Shown one piece after another: positions 1 through 8,745 of a DNA stretch of 28,134 nt. Origin of the DNA: Gryganskiella cystojenkinii (Eukaryota; Mortierellomycota; Mortierellomycetes; Mortierellales; Mortierellaceae); NCBI GenBank assembly GCA_015852425.1, contig JAAAIG010000330.1, positions 9,982 through 38,115 of the forward strand. Reading direction: 5' to 3'. The stretch's first letter is position 1. Every line of letters begins with the position of its first letter. The position numbers and the translations under genes were made by a program. Under the pieces are notes generated by a model, which saw nothing but the letters and a program-made list of their open reading frames with translations, did no database searches and was not told where the DNA came from.

Positions 1-252
1 GCGGTGTCTCGAAAAAGAAGACGTGGACGAGGGCGAGGGTGAGACGGAGGGCGAAGGTGCAGAGGACGGGATCGGGGACGAATGAAACGAGGACAGGGTC
101 GAGGAGGCCAATGAGTTTGGGTTTGGGGAGAGATGGGACTGGTCACTGTCAGAGTCGACAGCACTGCCGAGGTCGAGGTCGATGTGATCCCGACATCCTT
201 CCTCGTCCGGAATGAGTGTGCTGGGTCTTCGGCGAGAGAGAATCGTCGGCAT
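1..252 (-). CDS. 5' end of an unidentified Ser/Pro-rich protein gene (runs off window)
   Basis: On the minus strand an open frame runs from ATG at 252 to the window edge (84 codons, no stop). The same frame stays open upstream to a TAA near 477 but holds no earlier ATG, so 252 is the likely start. The predicted N-terminus begins MPTILSRRRPSTLIPDEEG. It continues as low-complexity Ser/Pro/Asp sequence, including a DLDLGSAVDSDSDQSH stretch and a run of Ser-Pro pairs. Only this disordered N-terminal tail is visible, so no family can be named. CT-rich leader sequence upstream of the ATG (253-420) fits the style of other genes here. It could instead be a chance open frame in pyrimidine-rich DNA, but the codon pattern and lack of stops over more than 470 nt argue for coding. 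Confidence 0.5.
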   Translation of the reverse strand, partial: MPTILSRRRPSTLIPDEEGCRDHIDLDLGSAVDSDSDQSHLSPNPNSLASSTLSSFHSSPIPSSAPSPSVSPSPSSTSSFSRHR

Positions 253-781
253 TTTGAGTAAGCGATCCTCCGAGGAAGGAAGAGAAGAAGGAAGAGCGAA
301 TGCCGGGAATGAATTGGCGAAGGAAAGAGAAACCCGGAATGAGCGAGACAATGAGGATATGTTTGAAACGATAACGAAAGGGGCAGAGAAAGAAAGACAG
401 CGAGTGATTGATTGAAAGAATGAATGAAGTTTGGAATGAAGAAAAGAGACGGAGGAAAATATGGAATTCTTGCCTTAAATTTCAATCCGTCTCACCTTGC
501 TAAAAAAAAAAGAGTCATCGGTGCACAATAAATGAGAGCGCGAACGCACGTTGATACGCATAAAAAGGGAGCGTTGCCACCAAACTTTGGCAAAATCGTC
601 GTCATCGTTGCCTCTCTCTTTTGATCTGAGCATTCCAATGGTTAGTACCTCAGCGAGTGTATGGGTTTAATAATTAATATGGTTGTATTAAGAGAGGGGT
701 AAAAAGTCTAGCTCGTTGAACAAAAAATGACTTGCAACACCATGTTCTTGTCGCTATTGTCTTCTTTCTTTTGGGTCGAAC
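253..781. other. Intergenic: leader of the 1-252 gene and 3' flank of the glycosyltransferase gene
   Basis: No convincing gene lies here. The left half is the purine-rich (on +) leader of the minus-strand gene at 1-252. The right half is the 3' untranslated flank of the minus-strand gene ending at 782, with AT-rich sequence around 668-680. A plus-oriented TATA-like box at 559-568 and a GCCACCAA element at 576-583 have no assigned gene. Confidence 0.5.
559..568 (+). promoter_or_regulatory. Orphan TATA-like box CATAAAAAGG
   Basis: The 10-mer is identical to the presumed TATA box at 3517-3526 in front of ureidoglycolate lyase. Seventy bases downstream is an ATG (638-640) followed directly by GTTAGT, a possible splice donor. 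That is how several fungal housekeeping genes begin, but no downstream plus-strand exon could be identified. It may drive a short or non-coding transcript antisense to the 3' end of the glycosyltransferase gene, or be fortuitous. Confidence 0.3.
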
Positions 782-2897
782 TTAAAGGATCATGCCTCCA
801 ACATCCAAGCCACAGACCTCGACTGACTTCTCCAAGCTCTCCTCGAACTGGATCTTGACATTGTTGACCACGCCTTTGCTCAACACTGATGACGTTGGGC
901 AGGTGATATCCAAGACCATCGACTGCACAGTGGGGAAGCGGGTCGTGTGCCGGCAGAGAACCTGGTTCATAACGAGAAACAAAAATAGCAGAATGTTAGA
1001 TCATACTGACCGTTGACTTTTGCGATCAGGACTTGTAAAGAGTACAAACAGCTATCAGCTACTTACCCATTCAGTTGCAATATGATCGGACACGTGGACA
1101 GTGAATTTACCCTCCAGATGCGACAACGATTTCGAAGAGTTGACAGTAAACTTCTTGAGTGAAGTTCCCTTGACAAACTGCAGACCAAATGAATCGCCAG
1201 ACTCGGGGACTAAGTTTTGTCGAGACATCAAATATTAGGTTTTAAAATAAATTTCACAGACTAACCCCTAACCCCCTAGGGTGTCGAAGAGGTCAACAAA
1301 AATAAGAAAGCTTACCCTTGCCACTGCTCCAGCACGTTTTAGGATCATTGTCGACGGCATGGTTATAGGCGTATTGGTCAAAGAACTCATTGGTCGGGTA
1401 ATCAGCCAGTTCCTGGAACTTCTTGTTTTGTTCATCAATCGTCTGGAGATCTCCGTTAAACACGACCTCCTTGGGATCCGGGAACGCATCCATGCTGGTC
1501 TTGAACAGACACTTGTCGTTGAAGCAGGGTGCTCTGGTATGGCGATCCTTGATCAAAGGCGTCTCTTCATCGCGGGGGAAGTAATCCTTCTCAGATACCT
1601 CAGGGTTGGCCACCAACGCAGAGTACAGACGATCTGCAGCATCCAACTATTTCATAGAGAAAAGATACGGTCAGTTGCCAAGTCCAAGAATTCATACTGA
1701 ACAAAACAACAAAACAACAAAACACCAGAGTCCTAGCTCTTGGCCCACCCACCATGTTTCTAAAGACGATGCTCCAGTGATCAGTGACGCCATCAGTACT
1801 CCATCCGTTCTTCTGATCCAAGGGCATGAGGTAGTTGACCAGCTGGTAAGGGTATTGGTTTGTCCAGATGGAGAAGTACATGTCGATGACCTTGATCCTG
1901 TCCTTGGCCAAGTTGCTGTTGCCTCCTTGCTCCAACAGTCTCTGTGCCTTTTCCCTGGGTAAGAACGATCCTGTACCCATCCATGAAAATCCAGTGTGCA
2001 TCTTGTACTCTATTTGAAGTGGTTAGTAAGAAAGAACATATATGCCAGTCAGCAATCGGGCGCCCGGCGTTTCTTTGTTTTTTTTTCTATATATCAAATT
2101 GATGGTAGAGGTTTGACAACCAGCAATCAACAGAGTAATTGAGCGCCCAAAAACATACCTTCATTGGTAAAAGTCCAGCGACGATGTTCCATATGGATCA
2201 TGGGAAGGGTGTTGGTATGGATTAGATTAGGAGCGGTCAAAAAGTTGGTATAGAGCGCATCCATGTGGGTGTTGAGCCAGTCATCATCCTGGAAGTAGCA
2301 GTGTTGGTATTTGGCGAGCGAACATGACATGTATTTCGCGAAATCGTGCAAGTTCTCCTTTGCGTTAAAGACCTGGATCTCTGGAAGAGGGCCAAAGCTC
2401 GGATCCATCTCAAAGTCGCGCCTTGAGAGGACATTCTCTTTGTTGTTATTCCATACAATGATCTCCTTGATGTACGGGTACCGCGAGATATAGTTGACGA
2501 TCAACTTTAGCCCCTCCAATCGTTTCCAACCCAACAGGATGGCTGTTGCTGGCATGAGATGCTCGTTTCCGGGCAGGACCAATCCTTGTTCTGTGAAATC
2601 TTCAAAGTCATATGCGGATTGCCTTGTGTCGAGGATCTGTTGGACCTTGAGTTCCCGTTCTGCCTCTGAAGCGGCAGTCTTTTGAGCCTCTTGTTCTGGT
2701 GTAGGGGTTTGGGAACCATCCGAACCAAAGAGGACTCGAGCGATGGCGATGAGAGAGATGAGGCCGAATCCGATGATGATGAAGAGTCTTCCAGGACTGA
2801 GACGACGGGCCTGAGCAAAAGGGTTGGCGGATGCTGTCCTCCGAGAGGGACTGCCAGCATGAAAGGGAAGTCCGTTCCCGTTGTTGTTCCTGTTCAT
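782..2897 (-). CDS. Type II membrane glycosyltransferase-like protein (exostosin/GT64-like core)
   Basis: Five exons on the minus strand are phase-consistent: 2897-2159, 2009-1753, 1646-1316, 1209-1067 and 961-782, giving 549 residues. Every intron is GT-AG and about 105-150 nt. A basic Ser/Asn-rich cytosolic tail is followed by one membrane anchor (about residues 38-57, LFIIIGFGLISLIAIARVLF), the layout of a Golgi type II enzyme. The luminal part has a hydrophobic segment ending in VWNNNKE (about 148-154), as in exostosin-type GT-A enzymes. A DDD triad at 204-206 (in YFQDDDWL) is a candidate metal/nucleotide-sugar DXD motif. Asp in RIKVIDMYFSIW of exon 2 may be a further active-site residue. 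The last 130 residues hold a separate module with a CWSSGK and GDSFGLQF pattern, resembling discoidin or GnT-IV C-terminal lectin-like domains. The sugar donor and acceptor are unknown. The family call rests on motif pattern only; the gene model is more certain than the function. Confidence 0.7.
1261..1281. repeat. Interstitial telomere-like tract inside an intron
   Basis: The plus strand reads as two CTAACCCC-type units followed by CCTAGGG. On the transcribed minus strand this is a G-rich (TTAGGGG)n-like run. It lies in the third intron of the glycosyltransferase gene (1210-1315), well away from the splice sites. Confidence 0.5.
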
Positions 2898-3297
2898 TGG
2901 TTAAAAGACTGTGATCAGGTACAAGGGGAACTTGAATGGGTAGGAAAGGAACTTGTGGAGGTAAGGAGTCTGATGAAGAATGCCGAATAGGTATCCAACC
3001 GGAAAAGCGGAAATGATGATGGTCAAGGTGGCACAAAGAAGATGGATGCAAAGGAGGAAAGGACAAGAGAGTATGAAAAGATGAAGAGTGGAGAGAAGTG
3101 AATGTGAATGTCACTGTGTCACTGTGTGGACAAAGACCGACAAGCATGGACTTTCGTTTGCACCACTGAAGACCCTTCCTCCCCCTTTCTTTGCGGACAT
3201 TTCTTTGGCGCGGACTAGGACAATTGGAAGTCAGGACTGCTACAAAAGCCACCCACCGCCTGCAGCCCAGATTCATGAGTTAAAATTGGTGGCGCTT

Positions 3298-3397
3298 CTT
3301 ATCACATGACATATGACATGATCACGTGATTTTCGGCCTTGTTCGGATCCCCGCACACCCCCGTCCTGGGGGTTTGTCCTGGATTGCCCGCTTATCT
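3298..3397. promoter_or_regulatory. Two GATA-factor sites flanking a CACGTG palindrome
   Basis: TGATAAG (minus strand, 3298-3304) and AGATAAG (minus strand, 3391-3397) both match the HGATAR site of fungal nitrogen-control GATA factors (AreA/NIT2/Gln3 type). Between them lies the perfect 10-bp palindrome ATCACGTGAT at 3321-3330 with a central CACGTG E-box, and a CATATG at 3310-3315. The downstream gene degrades a purine-nitrogen intermediate, so nitrogen-repression control is a reasonable inference. Confidence 0.5.
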
Positions 3398-3516
3398 GTG
3401 CTGTGCCCATTCAAACACCCACACAGGGTTTTCTCCGCACAACGACCCTCCGAACCCACACGGTCAGTGCCACCAAAAATATAAGAAGAACCCACCCACG
3501 GAGAAAAAGAAAAAAG

Positions 3517-3526
3517 CATAAAAAGG
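3517..3526 (+). promoter_or_regulatory. TATA box of ureidoglycolate lyase
   Basis: CATAAAAAGG lies 128 nt upstream of the ATG at 3654 and is followed by a CT-rich stretch typical of a fungal transcription start region. No other TATA-like element sits in a better place. Confidence 0.5.
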
Positions 3527-3653
3527 GAGAAGGGTAACGCTGTCCATCTGTTCATTCCGTTTCTTTTTTACCCTCACTCTCAAAACACTTTGACTTCATT
3601 ACGACGCACGCAGCTCAACCTATACCCACCTTCATTTATACCGCATATTCACC

Positions 3654-4405
3654 ATGAGTCCTTCTACTGCTACCACTCAAGACCTCGAGCAGGCCCTTAG
3701 CGTTGTAACCCCAGTCGACATCACCAATGAGAACTTTTCGCGATGGGGTCAGGTCGTTCGTCTGCCTGATGCCGACCCTAATGCCATTCAGGTCAACCAA
3801 GGTAAGGCAAGAACGCCAAAACAGAAAAGGAGGGGAATCCTTCTTGCGTCGATTTCCCCTTTGCTCTTGCTCAACAACTCATATTTTTCACCCGATTTTC
3901 TTTTGTTTCTGCAGGCACCGCACAAAAGTTCTCTCACTTGGCCGAATTTGTGAACCTCCGTCCAGCCTTGACCGATACTGCGAACCCCAACCCCAAGCTG
4001 GCCACTGCGACTGCCAACATTGCCATTTTCAAATGCTACAAACCTGTTGCGACACCTCAATTCGGTATCAAACTTCTTGAGCGTCATTCTTACTCATCAC
4101 AGATGTTTATGCCCATGGGTGGAGATGGTAACGGATCGTATGTGGTCGTCACGGCAGAGAACGGACCAGATGATAAGCCTGTTCTGAGCACACTCCAAGC
4201 TTTCCGTTGCAACAACACTTTGGGAATCAACTACAAGCCCCATGTCTGGCATCACCCAATGATTGTGATCGAAAAGCCCGTCCAGTTCATGACGATCACA
4301 CACGAATCCGGTGTTGCGCTCGAGGACTGTGAAGAGTACTGGTTCACCAAGGAGAGTGGATCAGAAGGTGGTGTCGCCGCCTTGATCCAGTTGACTCGGG
4401 ATTAG
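3654..4405 (+). CDS. DAL3: Ureidoglycolate lyase (allantoin degradation)
   Basis: Two exons, 3654-3801 and 3915-4405, are joined across a 113-nt GTAAGG...GCAG intron to give 212 residues. That is close to the size of yeast Dal3 and bacterial AllA proteins. The enzyme splits ureidoglycolate into glyoxylate and urea, the last step of allantoin/purine nitrogen salvage in the cytosol. Family landmarks are in order: an NQGTAQKF motif created exactly at the splice junction, CYKP, LLERHSYSSQMFMPMG, DKPVLSTLQAF, GINYKPHVWHHPMI and a C-terminal EDCEEYW. The His in ERHSYSSQ and the WHHP pair are the conserved polar positions expected around the active site. The ATG context is accATGa, preceded by a CT-rich leader and a TATA box at the usual distance. 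The upstream GATA sites suggest nitrogen-catabolite control. Other allantoin-pathway genes are not adjacent, so no cluster is seen. The assignment is firm. Confidence 0.93.
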
Positions 4406-4440
4406 ATAAAGAGACCCGGCGCAGAATATACGTTTTCATA

Positions 4441-4446
4441 AATAAA
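4441..4446 (+). terminator. Poly(A) signal of ureidoglycolate lyase
   Basis: AATAAA lies 36 nt after the stop, in an A/T-rich run containing a second partial copy. The next gene is convergent, and the 282 bp between the two stop codons hold nothing else apart from a GCCACCAA element at 4614-4621. Confidence 0.55.
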
Positions 4447-4687
4447 TAATAAAAATGCAAGCTGCACAAAAGCCGCCATCACCACTGCGTTGGCAAAGGG
4501 ATATGTGGGCCAACGGCAAACCTAAATATATTTTTGGGTGGTTGGGTGAGAGTTGTGCTCGGAGAAAACGTCCGAAGTGTCCCCAAAACGACTTTTTTCC
4601 ATTCTGATCCATCGCCACCAATTTTGCACTTTTGATGGTTGCAGGGAGGGGTTGACATGGTCCCATCAGTTATTATTTATTACGGCA

Positions 4688-7279
4688 TCATCTCATCACA
4701 CAATGAACCTCAATATCCGGTCTCAGTCGTCTCAACAGGCTTTGTCCTCGATCTAAATGGGCTTGAACTTTCGCGTTCGAGATCGACTTGGGTTCTTGGT
4801 TCGTGGTTTTGTACTTGATAATCAGTTGTTCCATGTTGGACCAAGGGGTTGCTGATACAGAACGTTCCTTTGTTATCCTGTCGGACTCTGATGCAGAAGA
4901 GTTCTGATAACTGTAGACCGTCAGTGGCGGCTCTGACGATGAAAGACGCGAGAGCTGGGCTTGCAGACAACCCTCCATGTCAAAGTACGACCCACAGACG
5001 TTAAACTCCAGACCGTCGACGACCGGTAGAGCCTTTGAATAGTCAGTGATATAATTTTTTTCCTGTTGCTTCTTTTGTTGCTCTAATCGCTTTCGGCTTC
5101 GCACCTTATCCTTTGTTATCAAAATCAGGGAGACAATAGGATAAAATGAGATGATGTGTGTAAAAGAGTTGATAGCTTATACTTTATCAGTTTGCTCGTA
5201 ATATATTTTTCTTACCAGTTTCTGTCTCCAGTCCACAAAAGAATTGTCTTTCCACCAGGGTCCAAACTCTCCTTGGAAAAGGATGATTCTCTGGACACGC
5301 TCCATACAGGTCATATAGTCCCTGTATGCGGACGACGAGGAGGAAGTACTGGGACCGGTGCCTTCATTGCAACTATTACTACTGCTTGTGAACAGAGGGA
5401 ACGGCGAGCGTGATAACCGGTTGGTTGTCAAGACCGACTTTGATATTGATGACGATGATGAACACCCTGTAAAGTCTCGGGTCCAAGCGAAATCGGACTC
5501 ATCCAGCGCGTTCAGTTCATAGATTCCCGGTTGGACAACTTCAAGCTCCAGTCTTCTCAGGTCCCTTAATCGGATCAACAAGCAGAGTCCGTACTTTAAC
5601 GACAAGACATCACCCTCGACCTGCAATCTCAACGCCTGTAATCTAGGACAGACGCGACTCAGGAAACCAAAGACGTACCCATGCCAATCATGGCTCTTGT
5701 CGTCCTCATGTTTCGACGAAACCAGGCTTATGTCCAGATTCAAAAGACCTCGACAAGCCCATGCGGTCGAACTCTTGAGAAGATCGCCCATCAGGGTCGC
5801 GGTCGAAATCGGTAAATCCCTTGAGACTTTGAAGTGTTGTAAATGTTTTGCTCTTCGCAGGAAAACACTCAAGATCCCATCCATTTGTATGGAGAGTCGA
5901 TCTGACAGGGTCGCCGCCTGAGTGGGAGCTTGACCAAACGGCCAGCCGAGTTCAAAACTCGTCAGTCGGTCCCCGGTACCTATCAACTGACGATTCAACT
6001 CGTTTAGTGTCGTGTTAGCGATATGATATTTAGTTCCCCAGGCCATCTCTCGCGGGAAGAGTCGAAATGGAAACTGAAAATCGATAAATTCCAGGAATTC
6101 CAGGGTGCTGAAATGAATACAGTCGAGTTCGGAGCAGTGCTTTGCAAGATCCTCCCAGAACATTTGATGGGATTCCGAGTTGCTCCAGAGCCTTGTTTCT
6201 GTCTCTGTCGGTTGTTGCTGTTCTTGTTGTTGTTGTAGTTGTAGCTGTTCGCTGTCGTGTCCGTAGTGGCTGTAGTTGGTCGAAACCTCCAGAGCGGTTG
6301 AATTGGTGATAGGAGGGATCCAATTTCGAAGAGAGACAAGTTGAAGATCTTGAAGGCATCCCAGTTCTGGAAGGAAAGAACAAAGTGCTTGAGGGGTCGC
6401 GATCATTCCACCCAGAGTTAATTTCCGTAAGGGTCTCTTTTTCTTTGACAGGGCGACCCCTTCCTCGACTTTTGTCGTTGTGCGCGTCGTCGCCATCGTC
6501 GGATTACTAGAATACCTGGCAATTGAACTGGTATTGTTATCTAGGAGGATGACAGTCCCTGGCGGACCATGGGTTCTGGATCTTGACCCGTCCATTTCTG
6601 TGTCCGCAATGATCTTTAAATTCAAGAGGATCGGGCACTGATCCAGAACCGTTTTCAGATTAATCGCTCCCGCTCGAATGGGCAAATTCAAAGTCAAATC
6701 TTGCAACATTCCCCCTGTGTTGAGGAAGGACAATATCTTATCGCCCTTGAAGAGCCAATTATCGACATACAGAGTCAAGAACTTGAGATTCAACCGCGGT
6801 TTGTCTTGGCCGACTTGTTGCAAGATCTCCTGGCAGGTCGTCAACAGTCGCCCGAAACTCAAGTCTTCGAGTCGGATGTGATCTGAAGTTCGGGTCTGAG
6901 GGTTAATCTTTTCACCGTATGTCAATTGACGCGCTGTGAGGAGGAGCTGTATGATCTGGTCTTGGGTCATCCTGCAGCATGGGTTAGGTGACGTTACTGT
7001 CCACTGGTGAGGCCAATGGAAATGTTGATGGAGACAAAATTCACTCGAGACCGAGTACCAGTGTCGACAGACTCGGGAAACTGTGTGTTTAAGAATATGA
7101 TCGCTGACAAAGGCAAAAATGCAGCTAAGGATCTCTGTGATCTCCAGGGCTTTTGGAGAAGGGCGTGAAGGCTGGAGAGAAGATGGAGGGGCCGATCGGA
7201 GTGAGGGAGATGCTGAGAAAGTAGACGAGGAAAAAGAAGTGGGCTTGGTCCGTTTTGAAAAGAGACGCAGAGAGTTCAT
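4688..7279 (-). CDS. F-box protein with leucine-rich-like repeats
   Basis: Exon 1 runs from ATG 7279 to 5216 (688 codons, phase 0) and ends at a GTAAGA donor. Exon 2 runs from about 5110 to stop 4688, giving about 828 residues. After a Ser-rich N-terminus, residues about 44-92 form an F-box: ALEITEILSCIFAFVSDH, then VCRHWYSVSSEF. F-box proteins of this kind are substrate receptors of SCF ubiquitin ligases through Skp1 binding. The body has irregular Leu-rich stretches such as LKFLTLYVDNWLF, LQDLTLNLPI, LLNLKIIAD and LRLQVEGDVLSL, consistent with diverged LRRs. It is interrupted by a Gln-rich insert near 6200-6245 and a Ser-rich stretch near 5340-5400. The start of exon 2 is uncertain: acceptors after 5111 and after about 5034 are both in phase 0, and the second would drop a basic, Gln/Lys-rich segment. 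The substrate is unknown. Such genes are very numerous in Mortierella-type genomes. Confidence 0.75.
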
Positions 7280-7394
7280 TGTTGCAAGGGAATGAGATGG
7301 AGGCTAAAGAGGAAGTGAAGACAAGTGTCAAATAAAAAATGAAGGACAACTTCAGTGCATCCCTCTCTGTCTGCAATGCACCGCCCACTTTGAC

Positions 7395-7410
7395 AATGTC
7401 ACTTGACATT
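7395..7410. promoter_or_regulatory. Perfect inverted repeat AATGTCA-CT-TGACATT
   Basis: Seven-base arms separated by two bases lie 116-131 nt upstream of the F-box gene start codon. The symmetry and place fit a dimeric regulator site, but no factor is assigned. Confidence 0.35.
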
Positions 7411-7420
7411 TTTTTGCTCT

Positions 7421-7715
7421 TTTGAGGGTCGACATTGGACACGTTCCCAAGGCGTTGGACAAGACTGGATTTGAGCAGCACAGCCCGCGTTGTTGTTCAG
7501 GAGATAAAGAGGGATATAAAAAAGAACACTGGGAGGAGAATGTTGCGCCACCAAATGCTTTTTTTACTGTTTCTCTAGTCTTTTTAAGGTCATAATCAAT
7601 TCACTTTGCAAGACAAAGGAGTTCCGTATCCAAACCACGTCAAGGAGACAAATCGTAGTTAAAAAAAGACTTTATATCGCAAGCGTTGAAAGTTGAGTTG
7701 AACAACACAGCATGA
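7421..7715. repeat. Tandem duplication, copy 1
   Basis: This copy starts with TTTGAGGGTCGACATTGG and ends with ACAGCATGAT. It matches 7731-7999 nearly base for base in long blocks, including ACGTTCCCAAGGC, GGACAAGACTGGATT, AATGTTGCGCCACCAA, ACTGTTTCTCTAGTC and AAATCGTAGTTAAAAAAAGAC. It is about 26 nt longer than copy 2, mainly from a segment near 7498-7530 that includes ATATAAAAAA and from one near 7580-7600. Confidence 0.85.
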
Positions 7716-7730
7716 TTCGGACCAACGCGT

Positions 7731-7999
7731 TTTGGGGGTCGACATTGGCCACGTTCCCAAGGCTTTGGACAAGACTGGATTGAGCAACACAGCCCGCATT
7801 GGTGTTGTCGAGAAAAAGAGAACACCCGAGGAGAATGTTGCGCCACCAATGCTTTTTTTACTGTTTCTCTAGTCCTAATCAAAGCACTTGCAAGACAAAG
7901 GAGTTCCGCGTCTAAACCATGTCAAGGAGATAAATCGTAGTTAAAAAAAGACTTTTTTTATCGCAAGCATTGAAGCCTGAGTTGAACAACAGCATGATA
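7731..7999. repeat. Tandem duplication, copy 2
   Basis: This is a direct repeat of 7421-7715 at a spacing of 310 nt at the left end, separated from copy 1 by 15 nt. It has several substitutions and lacks the TATA-like segment of copy 1. No terminal inverted repeats, target-site duplications or coding capacity were seen, so a local duplication is more likely than a mobile element insertion. Confidence 0.85.
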
Positions 8000-8630
8000 C
8001 GCCTTATTGTGCATAAAGAGCGTATTCCACCACAAGAAAGGATATATAAAAAAAGGAAAGAACGCGAGCATTTACCTAAAAAACATAACTCTAGAAGGAA
8101 GGGTTCACCTCCAAAAATAGGCTCTCTCTCAACTGCAAAATATTTGGCCGGGGAAGCCAATTCCAAACGGGGTCCTTTTTGTCAGACTTAAAAAGGGATC
8201 GCAATTGCTTTTCCCCACCTTTTGTCTCAACCCTTCCGTGGCATCACATCTACTCCCTACATTCTCACTACCTCCATTCATTCACTCCCTGTCCTTCGTT
8301 CCTTTTGTTCCTTTGCCTCACCATCGTTCGTTTCTCGTTGCACTGATTTCGCCGTTCTTACCATTAGCTCACTTTTTACTCTTTGTCCATTTCTCGACGG
8401 CTCAAGCTCTCACTTTATTTTTTTGGTCAAAAGAGAACAACGTGTTGCGATAGTGCATTCACCTGCCCTGCATTCACCCACCTTCTTGGGCATTGCATCC
8501 AACCGCGCTCTCATCTCTCTCTCTTTCTCTCTCCCTCACTCCCTTCCCTCACTCCTGTTCTTAACCACGACCCAATTGTCTATTTTTTTTTGTGTTTACC
8601 CACTCTTGAATACTTGCTACCCGACTCTAG

Positions 8631-8637
8631 TATAAAA
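8631..8637 (+). promoter_or_regulatory. TATA box of the arabinokinase-like gene
   Basis: TATAAAA lies 115 nt upstream of the ATG at 8746. A CT-rich leader follows. Spacing matches the ureidoglycolate lyase promoter. Confidence 0.6.
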
Positions 8638-8745
8638 GCGTTGTCATTTTTTCTCTGCCCCCGCTCCTCTTTTTTGTTTACTCTCTTTACGCAACATACC
8701 TATACCCACCGCCGCCACCTTTCACTCATATACCCATCGACTACA

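Larger units (their letters stand above)
2898..3653. promoter_or_regulatory. Divergent promoter between glycosyltransferase and ureidoglycolate lyase genes
   Basis: This interval separates two divergently transcribed genes and contains no supported gene; open frames inside it are chance or upstream extensions. It holds a cluster of potential regulator sites at 3298-3397, a CATAAAAAGG box at 3517-3526, two GCCACCAA elements (3286-3293 on minus, 3469-3476 on plus) and a CT-rich leader from 3555. No clear TATA box was seen for the minus-strand gene. Confidence 0.6.
7280..8745. other. Divergent intergenic region with tandem duplication and CT-rich promoter
   Basis: This region lies between the F-box gene and the arabinokinase-like gene. 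It contains a perfect inverted repeat at 7395-7410, the two copies of a duplication (7421-7715 and 7731-7999), and a pyrimidine-rich tract from about 8200 to 8730 with a TATA box at 8631. Minus-strand open frames at 7640-7882 and 7912-8166 lie within the duplicated copies, resemble each other for that reason, and are not supported as genes. Confidence 0.6.

Noticed and set aside
1281..1700. 139-codon plus-strand open frame
   Set aside because: It is antisense to exon 3 of the glycosyltransferase gene, whose splice phases and motifs are consistent.
2608..3276. 222-codon minus-strand open frame overlapping the glycosyltransferase start
   Set aside because: It lies in a different frame from the spliced gene, is Ser/His/Pro-rich without any domain, and sits over the promoter; it is a shadow.
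7640..8166. Two minus-strand open frames with similar C-termini (FNACD.KS)
   Set aside because: Their likeness is explained by the tandem duplication. The frames are not conserved along the full units and indels between copies are not multiples of three.
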